10,985 bases of DNA from an uncultured Collinsella sp. (lineage in GTDB: Bacteria > Actinomycetota > Coriobacteriia > Coriobacteriales > Coriobacteriaceae): assembly GCA_900554465.1 (NCBI GenBank), contig USHF01000038.1, forward strand, positions 1 through 10,985. The letters are read 5' to 3'. Every line of letters starts with the position of its first letter. The stretch's first letter is position 1. Below the pieces are notes generated by a model. That model ran no database searches. It was not told the DNA's origin and was given only the letters and a program-made list of their open reading frames with translations. Shown here piece by piece: positions 6,033 through 10,985 of this stretch. The translations under genes and the position numbers were made by a program.

Positions 6033-7202
6033 ATGAGCACGTACGCAATTAAGGCTGACAAGTTCTTCTTGCCGGCAGGCCCGCAACTGGGCGGCTATCT
6101 TATGGTCGAGGATGGCGTTTTTGGCGCCTGGCAGGCCGACGAGCCCTCTTGCGAGATTAAGGACTACACGGGATCGTGGATCGCACCGGGTATGGTCGAT
6201 ACTCACATCCATGGCTTCTACAACCACTCAACTACCGATAACGATCCCGAGGGCATCGATATCAGCTCAACCGAGCTCGCCCGTCGCGGTACCACCAGCT
6301 GGCTGCCCACGACGTTCACCGATGGCGTCGAACAGATCAAGGACGCCTGCGCTGCTATCGCCAAGGCGGACGAGGGCCGCGGCCCCGACTTCTGCGGTGC
6401 CCGCATTCAGGGCATCTACCTGGAGGGCCCCTTCTTTACCATGAAGCACGTGGGCGCGCAGAACCCCGCTTACCTGATTGACCCCTCCGAGGAGGTTTTC
6501 GACCAGTGGCAGGAGGCTGCGGGCGGTCGCATCGTTAAGAGCGCCATGGCCGCCGAGCGCGACGGTGCCGCTGCTTATGCGGCTGCTCTGAACGCCAAGG
6601 GCGTGGTGACCAGCATCGGTCACTCCGACGCCACCTACGATGAGTGCATCGCCGCTATCAATGCCGGTGCCAGCTGCTTTACGCATACCTATAACGGCCA
6701 GCGCGGTCTGCATCACCGTGAGCCCGGTGTCGTGGGTGCTGCCATGTCCACGCCCGAGACCTACGCCGAGATCATCTGTGACGGCAAGCACGTAAACCCT
6801 GCCGCCATCAAGGCACTGCTGCAGGCAAAGGGCTGGCAGCACACGGTGCTCATCACCGACTGCCTGGGCTGCGGCGGCATGCCCGAGGGCAGCTACACCA
6901 GTGGTGGCATGGACGTCATCATGAAGGACAACCTGTGCTGGCTCGCCGACGGCAAAAGCATTGCCGGCTCGGTGCTCACGCTTGCCCAGGGCGTCAAGAA
7001 CATTGTCGATTGGGGCATCGCCAGCGCTGATATCGCCATTCGCATGGCAACCGAGGTGCCGGCTCGCTCTGCGCACATCGAGGATAAGTGCGGCAGCATC
7101 ATGCCGGGTCGCGACGCCGACTTTGTCGTGTTCGACCATGAGCTCACCCTCGTCGAGACGTATGTTGGCGGCCAGAGCGTCGGCAACGCCTTTACCGATT
7201 AA
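6033..7202 (+). CDS. nagA: N-acetylgalactosamine/N-acetylglucosamine-6-phosphate deacetylase
   Basis: This 389-residue cytoplasmic enzyme of the amidohydrolase family removes the acetyl group from an N-acetylhexosamine-6-phosphate. The metal and catalytic residues are all visible: VDTHIHG (His58, His60), YLEGPFF (Glu131), SIGHSDAT (His197), FTHTYNG (His218) and LITDCLG (Asp276). Length is standard. The start chosen is ATG 6033, because GAGGAG (6022-6027) precedes it by five bases; the in-frame GTG at 6027 overlaps that site. Flanked by agaS, it may be AgaA (galacto form), but sequence cannot separate AgaA from NagA. A decayed copy of its last 45 or so residues lies after lacC. No plus-strand terminator with a T-run follows it. 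Confidence 0.93.
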   Translation: MSTYAIKADKFFLPAGPQLGGYLMVEDGVFGAWQADEPSCEIKDYTGSWIAPGMVDTHIHGFYNHSTTDNDPEGIDISSTELARRGTTSWLPTTFTDGVEQIKDACAAIAKADEGRGPDFCGARIQGIYLEGPFFTMKHVGAQNPAYLIDPSEEVFDQWQEAAGGRIVKSAMAAERDGAAAYAAALNAKGVVTSIGHSDATYDECIAAINAGASCFTHTYNGQRGLHHREPGVVGAAMSTPETYAEIICDGKHVNPAAIKALLQAKGWQHTVLITDCLGCGGMPEGSYTSGGMDVIMKDNLCWLADGKSIAGSVLTLAQGVKNIVDWGIASADIAIRMATEVPARSAHIEDKCGSIMPGRDADFVVFDHELTLVETYVGGQSVGNAFTD

Positions 7203-7208
7203 CGATAG

Positions 7209-7246
7209 AAAAAGACGGCGGGCCCGAATCTGCTCGGACCCGCCGT
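7209..7246 (-). terminator. Rho-independent terminator of the flavodoxin gene
   Basis: Read on the minus strand, ACGGCGGGTCCGA and TCGGGCCCGCCGT (7234-7246 with 7215-7227) form a 13-bp stem with one G-U pair and a 6-base loop, followed by CTTTTTC. On the plus strand the same stem has a C-A mismatch and no T-run. It therefore serves mainly the minus-strand gene, although it may slow transcripts leaving nagA. Confidence 0.88.
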
Positions 7247-7277
7247 ATGGGTTAAACGCTCAAAAGCACCTTAACAG

Positions 7278-7862
7278 TTACAGCTTGTTAACGATCTTCT
7301 TTGCCGTGCGCTTGACGCCGGCCACAAGACCCCCCGCGGGATGCTCCTTTTCGTATGCTAGACGCTTCTCGCGCTTGGCGTACTCTTCGACGATGATGTC
7401 GCCATACTCGTCTTCGATCTTGTCGAAGAAGTCGACGGCGCCCTTAATTTCCTCAGCGGTCGGGTGTCCCTTCTGGACGCCGCCGGTGAGTTTGAACGGC
7501 CCCCACGTATCAAAGCCGGGACAGCCGTAGACGCCCATAAAGATGGCCTGCCTCATGCGGCAGATGCCATCGATATCCTTGCCGTACCACTTGTTTTTGC
7601 CACCGTAGGTCATAAGGCCAAACACCTTGTCCTGCGGCTGCAGCACGTTCGTGAGCACGCGTGCCATGTCCTTGTCGATCTCGGAGTAATAGATGCCCGT
7701 GGCGACACCGATCAGATGGTATTCGTGCAGGTCGGGGTACTCGTTTTTACCGAGTGACTTCACGTCGAGGGTATCGATCTCGGGGTGCGCCTCGACGATG
7801 GCGTCCACGAGCTTTTTCGTATTGCCGTGGTGGTGTGAGGCATAAAGGATGATGGTTCGCAT
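7278..7862 (-). CDS. Flavodoxin family protein
   Basis: This 194-residue protein begins MRTIILYASHHHGNTKKL, a flavodoxin-type first strand and phosphate-binding loop (residues 8-15), followed by alternating strands and helices (HLIGVATGIYYSEI, KVFGLMTYGG). It likely binds FMN and takes part in electron transfer or acts as a quinone-type reductase; the partner is unknown. ATG at 7862 was chosen because GAAAGG (minus strand; 7870-7875 on the plus coordinates) stands seven bases upstream. The open frame continues further upstream, but it overlaps the start of the opposite epimerase gene and lacks family similarity. The C-terminus is basic (KRTAKKIVNKL). It is transcribed opposite to all its neighbours, and no direct link to amino-sugar use is evident. 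Confidence 0.85.
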   Translation of the reverse strand: MRTIILYASHHHGNTKKLVDAIVEAHPEIDTLDVKSLGKNEYPDLHEYHLIGVATGIYYSEIDKDMARVLTNVLQPQDKVFGLMTYGGKNKWYGKDIDGICRMRQAIFMGVYGCPGFDTWGPFKLTGGVQKGHPTAEEIKGAVDFFDKIEDEYGDIIVEEYAKREKRLAYEKEHPAGGLVAGVKRTAKKIVNKL

Positions 7863-8018
7863 AAGAAGGCCTTTCAGCTGTAATTGCATCAATGTCTGTA
7901 TGGTACCCCGTTGCATGGCTGGGAAACCGGACGCATCGATGAACGTGCGGGTTTGTCCTTTGGTCAGGGCCGAGACGGGTTCTTGCGAGCAAAAAGCAGT
8001 TGTTCGAAAGGATGGACA
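7863..8018. promoter_or_regulatory. Divergent intergenic region, no firm promoter seen
   Basis: These 156 bases separate the divergent flavodoxin and epimerase genes and must hold promoters for both. No convincing -10/-35 pair was recognised. TGGTACC occurs at 7910-7916, but the TGGTTACTACCA operator is absent, so the genes to the right may not belong to the same GntR regulon. Confidence 0.45.
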
Positions 8019-8900
8019 ATGGAATACGCTCTCTCCAACGATTCGATTTCTATCAAGGTCTCCACGGCCGGTGGTTCGTTTACCTCGATTGAGGCTGGAG
8101 GTCGCGAGTACTTGTGGCAGGGCGATCCCGCCGTGTGGTCCGGCCAGGCACCGATTTGCTTCCCGATTTGCGGAGGTTTGCGCGATAACAGCGCCATGAC
8201 GTTTGCCGGACATCATGTGAAGCTCGCCCGCCATGGGTTTGCGCGCAAACAGGAGTGGAAGCTGCTGAGCCAGAGCGAGAACGAGCTGGCGATGTGCCTG
8301 GCTTCGGAGGATAACGCCGCGCTGCTGAGCGATTATCCGTATCCGTTTAAGCTTGTCGCCCGCTATACGCTCGAGGACGCCGCCGTGCGCGTCTCCTATG
8401 AGGTTACCAACGAGGGCACCGAGGACATGCCTTTCTTTATCGGTGGACACCCCGGCTTTAGGTGCCCGCTCGATGAGGGCGAGGCCTATACGGACTACGA
8501 GTTGCGTTTTGAGAAAGACGAGGCTGCTGAGCTTTGCGCTGCCGTCCCCTCGACTGGCTTGATTGACGTGACCAACCGCTCCAAGAACCCCATGGTGGGA
8601 AAGACGCTGCCTCTGTCACATGAGCTCTTCGATTTTGCGGAGACCATCTTTGACGTGCTCGAGAGCCGTCAGGTCACGCTTTCCAAAAAGGGCGAGGACA
8701 AGGGTGTTCGCCTGAGCTTTGAGGGCTTCCCGTACCTCATTGTGTGGAGCAAGCCCGAGGGTGATTTTGTGGCAGTTGAGCCCTGGGGCGGTCTTTCGAC
8801 CTGCTCCGATGAGGACGACGTGCTTGAGCACAAGCGCGGCTGCCTTATCGCCAAGCCCAAAGAAACCATCGTGCGCTCGTTCACAATCGAGATTCTGTAG
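8019..8900 (+). CDS. Aldose 1-epimerase family protein (LacX type)
   Basis: This 293-residue protein belongs to the galactose-mutarotase-like fold, in the LacX-type subgroup. Visible signatures are CFPICGGLRDN (about 47-57), KLARHGFAR (68-76) with a conserved His, FFIGGHPGFRCP (139-150) and a late FVAVEPWGG whose Glu matches the catalytic base. It would interconvert alpha and beta anomers of a sugar or sugar phosphate in the cytoplasm. The start at 8019 follows GAAAGGA (8006-8012); an in-frame upstream extension has no ribosome site and no family similarity. It lies 59 bases before lacC, likely in the same transcript, as lacX is linked to lacC in lactococcal tagatose-pathway operons. The exact substrate is unknown. 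Confidence 0.88.
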   Translation: MEYALSNDSISIKVSTAGGSFTSIEAGGREYLWQGDPAVWSGQAPICFPICGGLRDNSAMTFAGHHVKLARHGFARKQEWKLLSQSENELAMCLASEDNAALLSDYPYPFKLVARYTLEDAAVRVSYEVTNEGTEDMPFFIGGHPGFRCPLDEGEAYTDYELRFEKDEAAELCAAVPSTGLIDVTNRSKNPMVGKTLPLSHELFDFAETIFDVLESRQVTLSKKGEDKGVRLSFEGFPYLIVWSKPEGDFVAVEPWGGLSTCSDEDDVLEHKRGCLIAKPKETIVRSFTIEIL

Positions 8901-8959
8901 TCGCATGTAGCCAATTCGTTTTGCAAGGCATAAGGAGCCTGCGAGATAAGGAGCTAGAA

Positions 8960-9895
8960 ATGATCCTCACCGTTACGATGAACCCGTCCGTCGATACGCG
9001 CTATCAGCTCGATGAGCTCATTATCGACGACGTCAACCGCGTGACGCCCGAAAAGACCGCCGGCGGTAAGGGCCTCAACGTGGCCCGCGTCCTGGGCCAG
9101 CTGGGCGACGATGTCGTGGCAACCGGCTTGCTTGGTGGTCATATGGGCGCCTATATGGCCGAGCTCATGGATGCTAACGGCATTAAGAATGATTTTGTGC
9201 CCATCAAGGGCGAGACTCGCATTTGTCTCAACATCCTCCACGCCGGCAACCAGACCGAGCTGCTCGAGAGCGGCCCGACGATTGCCCCCGAGGAGCTCGA
9301 TGCCTTTACCGCCAAGTTCGCCGAGCTTGCGAGCAAGGCCGATGTCGTTACCATCTCGGGTTCGCTGCCCCGCGGCGTCGAGGCGGACTACTACGCTAAG
9401 ATCACGGGCATTGCAGAGAACGCCGGCGCCAAGGTGCTGCTCGATACCTCGGGCGCCTCGCTCGAGGCTGCGCTCAAGTCCGAGGTCAAGCCTGAGCTGG
9501 TTAAGCCTAACCTGACCGAAATTAACGGCCTTCTGGGCACGAGCTTTACCACCGACGATGTGGACGAGCTCCGTTCCGCGCTCGCCTCTGACGCCCGCTT
9601 CTCCGATATCCCCTGGGTCGTCGTATCTATGGGCGCTGCCGGCTCCGTTGGTTTCCATAACGGCCGTGCGTTCCGCGCCAAGACCCCCGATATCCCCGCC
9701 GTTAACGCTACGGGCTCTGGCGATTCGACCATTGCCGGCTTCGCACATGCGATTGCTGCCGGAGCCGACGACGAGACGGTGCTGCGTACCGCCAACACCT
9801 GCGGCAAACTCAATGCCATGGATCCCATGACTGGCCACTTGGTTATGGATCGTTGGGACGAGGTTTACAACGGCGTTGTCGTGACCGAGCTGTAG
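8960..9895 (+). CDS. lacC: Tagatose-6-phosphate kinase / 1-phosphofructokinase (PfkB family)
   Basis: This 311-residue PfkB-family sugar-phosphate kinase opens with MILTVTMNPSVDTRY and carries the first signature AGGKGLNVARVLGQLG (34-49) and the second NATGSGDSTIAG (249-260), with Asp255 as catalytic base. GETRICLNILHAGNQTE is typical of LacC. It would phosphorylate tagatose-6-phosphate to tagatose-1,6-bisphosphate, following AgaS. A 1-phosphofructokinase (FruK) role is the main alternative, because the families are close. ATG 8960 follows AAGGAG (8948-8953). The context of AgaS, NagA and LacX favours the tagatose route. The matching bisphosphate aldolase is not in the window. Confidence 0.9.
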   Translation: MILTVTMNPSVDTRYQLDELIIDDVNRVTPEKTAGGKGLNVARVLGQLGDDVVATGLLGGHMGAYMAELMDANGIKNDFVPIKGETRICLNILHAGNQTELLESGPTIAPEELDAFTAKFAELASKADVVTISGSLPRGVEADYYAKITGIAENAGAKVLLDTSGASLEAALKSEVKPELVKPNLTEINGLLGTSFTTDDVDELRSALASDARFSDIPWVVVSMGAAGSVGFHNGRAFRAKTPDIPAVNATGSGDSTIAGFAHAIAAGADDETVLRTANTCGKLNAMDPMTGHLVMDRWDEVYNGVVVTEL

Positions 9896-9922
9896 GAGCT
9901 TGTGCTGCGGCCCCGGCATCGG

Positions 9923-10060
9923 TTGCCAGCTCATGTCGACGACAAGTGCAGTAGCATTATGCCGGGGCGCGACGCCGACACTGTCGTGTTCAATCCCGAC
10001 CTTACCCTGGTCGAGACGCATGTGGGTGGCAACAGCGTCGGTAATGCGTTTGCCGAGTAG
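9923..10060 (+). pseudogene. Decayed C-terminal remnant of a second nagA
   Basis: Translation of this stretch gives LPAHVDDKCSSIMPGRDAD, then VVF and LTLVETHVGGNSVGNAF, ending at TAG 10058-10060. By eye, 31 of 42 residues from the His onward match the last 42 residues of the intact deacetylase at 6033-7202. Three residues (RSA) are missing after the Pro-Ala pair, and similarity fades upstream of 9923. There is no start codon, ribosome site or catalytic half, so it cannot act. The frame happens to continue from lacC past its TAG stop. The divergence shows that it derives from an older paralogue rather than from a fresh copy of the nearby gene. Confidence 0.85.
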
Positions 10061-10092
10061 CCGCCAAAGAAACGATCCGAGAGGGGATTTAG

Positions 10093-10566
10093 ATGATTTA
10101 CGGTGCATTGGGCGATATCGAGGAGTACCGTGGAATGCTCAAGGGCCTCGACGTGCTGATCGACTGGCTCGAGGAGAACGATCCGGCGAAGCTCGAGGTC
10201 GGCAGCCATCCGATTCTGGGCGACAAGGTCTTTGCGAACGTCATGGCTCCCACGACGCGTCCCGAAGCCGAGGCTCACTATGAGACGCATCAGCGCTATC
10301 ACGACCTGCAGATCGACGTCGAGGGTCGCGAGGCCTTTAAGGTTGCCACGGGCAGCCTGACGCTGGTTCAGGAGTTTGACGAGAAGGACGACTACGATCT
10401 GGTCGATTCCGACGCCTCGATCGCCGGCGATCTTGCTGACGACAAGTTTGCGCTGTTTGTTGCCGGCGAGCCTCACATGCCCACGCTCGAGTTCCAGGGC
10501 GATGGCGCGCAGCCGGTCAAGAAGATTTGCTTTAAGCTGCTTGCAGATGCTTACTGGGAGGAGTAG
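10093..10566 (+). CDS. YhcH/YjgK/YiaL family protein (sugar anomerase-like)
   Basis: This 157-residue protein of the DUF386 cupin-type family begins MIYGALGDIEEYRG and shows the family hallmarks YETHQRYHDLQIDVEG (63-78, with Glu64, His66 and His70 as likely metal ligands) and FVAGEPHMP (122-130, Glu126/His128). Relatives include YhcH of sialic-acid operons, reported to act on sugar anomers, and EbgC. Length is normal for the family. The start follows GAGAGGGG at a good distance. Standing after lacC and a nagA remnant, it is probably an accessory to amino-sugar use, perhaps easing ring opening or anomer exchange. That role is inferred. It is followed by a terminator. Confidence 0.88.
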   Translation: MIYGALGDIEEYRGMLKGLDVLIDWLEENDPAKLEVGSHPILGDKVFANVMAPTTRPEAEAHYETHQRYHDLQIDVEGREAFKVATGSLTLVQEFDEKDDYDLVDSDASIAGDLADDKFALFVAGEPHMPTLEFQGDGAQPVKKICFKLLADAYWEE

Positions 10567-10626
10567 CGCGCTGCTCGGCTGAGCTGTTCGTGTTGCGAGC
10601 GTTATCCCTTGGGGGAGCTCGCTTGG

Positions 10627-10677
10627 GCCCCGCTGAACGCGGTTCCTTTGGGGATTGCGGTTGGCGGGGCTTTTGTT
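10627..10677 (+). terminator. Likely Rho-independent terminator after the YhcH-family gene
   Basis: GCCCCGCTGAACGC (10627-10640) pairs with GCGGTTGGCGGGGC (10657-10670) with two G-U pairs and one mismatch, followed by TTTTGTT. It ends the epimerase-lacC-yhcH group, which has no other terminator in between. Confidence 0.75.
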
Positions 10678-10737
10678 GAGTAGGAGAGTTTCCGGCGGCG
10701 TTGTGCTTGGATTGGCGGAAGCGCGCCCGAAATCAGC

Positions 10738-10763
10738 AACAAAAAAGCCGCCCGAAGGCGGCT
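10738..10763 (-). terminator. Terminator of the truncated tRNA-Thr locus
   Basis: On the minus strand AGCCGCC-TTCG-GGCGGCT runs straight into TTTTTTGTTG. The stem lies about 11 bases beyond the CCA end of the tRNA fragment, the usual spacing for a tRNA transcript terminator. It shows that the left side is the original chromosomal flank of the tRNA gene. Confidence 0.88.
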
Positions 10764-10774
10764 ATCTTGTGCAA

Positions 10775-10819
10775 TGGAGCCAGCGACCGGGCTCGAACCG
10801 GTGACCCCCGCTTTACGAG
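10775..10819 (-). tRNA. 3' half of tRNA-Thr(CGU), probable attachment-site copy
   Basis: Read on the minus strand, the segment gives anticodon loop CTCGTAA (anticodon CGT), the 3' anticodon stem AGCGG, a variable region, a perfect T-arm (ACCGG-TTCGAGC-CCGGT), the acceptor 3' strand CGCTGGC, discriminator T and encoded CCA. The 5' half is missing. The bases beyond 10819 do not supply the matching CCGCT stem, a D-arm or a GCCAGCG acceptor strand. The Thr call rests on the CGT anticodon. A 3' tRNA half with its terminator on one side and AT-rich DNA on the other is the classic mark left by a tyrosine-integrase element. It is not a functional tRNA as it stands. Confidence 0.85.
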
Positions 10820-10985
10820 TACGTGAATTCGGCATTTGACGAGATGAGGCCAATTTCACTGAATTAAAAGGAAGCGCAGGTAGAAATAGGTAATTAACAA
10901 TTATTGAGCTAGCTATTAGAATCATATTTCCCACTATTTTCACACTTAGAGAGACTTGAAAGTGTGAAAAGTTTCGATTAGGCTT
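10820..10985. mobile_element. Left edge of a probable integrated element (AT-rich, no gene visible)
   Basis: From 10824 to the end only 57 of 162 bases are G or C (35%), sharply below the GC-rich genes to the left. It begins at the break in the tRNA-Thr fragment. No coding region is recognisable in the visible part. The contents beyond the window are unknown, so the element type (prophage, ICE or island) cannot be named. Confidence 0.6.
10937..10970. repeat. 11-bp perfect inverted repeat near the element end
   Basis: TTTTCACACTT (10937-10947) and AAGTGTGAAAA (10960-10970) are perfect complements around 12 bases. It could be an operator, an integrase or excisionase arm site, or the terminator of a gene beyond the window. 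It lies about 120 bases from the tRNA junction. Confidence 0.5.

Noticed and set aside
7215..7246. Hairpin after nagA taken as a plus-strand terminator
   Set aside because: The only T-run lies on the minus-strand side, and the plus-strand stem contains a C-A mismatch, so it was assigned to the flavodoxin gene.
7863..8450. N-terminal extension of the flavodoxin frame into the epimerase gene
   Set aside because: The extra 196 residues overlap the opposite, well-supported epimerase gene and have no flavodoxin similarity. A good ribosome site points to ATG 7862.
8954..10108. Long minus-strand open frame opposite lacC (384 codons)
   Set aside because: It mirrors lacC and the nagA remnant. The composition is typical of antisense reading of high-GC genes and nothing is recognisable in it.
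9900..10283. Plus-strand open frame covering the nagA remnant and the start of the YhcH gene
   Set aside because: It is out of frame with both the visible NagA similarity and the YhcH-family gene, with no motif of its own.
10602..10943. Minus-strand open frame of 113 codons at the right end
   Set aside because: Its central GVTGSSPVAGS segment is merely the translation of the tRNA 3' half, a well-known source of false genes, and the frame also crosses two terminators.

Overview
The window is a short piece of a high-GC bacterial chromosome, most likely a gut Coriobacteriia member such as Collinsella. That assignment is an inference from GC-rich codon use, strong GGAGG-type ribosome sites and a mannose-family PTS locus for amino sugars; no rRNA or marker gene is present to prove it. 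The first 16 bases match the Tn5/Nextera mosaic end, so position 1 is the start of an assembled contig and not a biological boundary.

Layout. 17-510 is a long regulatory leader with LacI-type and CGGT repeats, an extended -10 promoter, a GntR-type operator and 5' UTR hairpins. 511-3717 is a PTS operon: EIIA (agaF type), a YajC-like membrane protein, EIIB, EIIC and an EIID with an unusually long acidic insertion. It is closed by a strong terminator. 3903-4634 encodes a HutC/UTRA-type GntR repressor. 4749-5915 encodes an AgaS-type sugar isomerase/deaminase, preceded by the same TGGTTACTACCA operator found in front of the PTS operon. 6033-7202 encodes an amino-sugar-6-phosphate deacetylase (NagA/AgaA). 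7278-7862 (minus) is a flavodoxin-like protein. 8019-10566 holds a LacX-type aldose-1-epimerase, a LacC-type tagatose-6-phosphate kinase, a decayed C-terminal remnant of a second nagA, and a YhcH/YiaL-family protein. The right end holds a 3' half of a tRNA-Thr(CGU) with its own terminator, abutting AT-rich DNA. This looks like the edge of an integrated mobile element.

How the genes work together (inference from family knowledge). The PTS would import and phosphorylate an N-acetylated amino sugar, most plausibly N-acetylgalactosamine. NagA/AgaA would deacetylate it, AgaS would deaminate/isomerise it to tagatose-6-phosphate, and LacC would phosphorylate that to tagatose-1,6-bisphosphate. LacX and YhcH are sugar anomerase-type accessory proteins. 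No tagatose-bisphosphate aldolase lies in the window. The GntR protein is the obvious candidate to control both copies of the shared operator.
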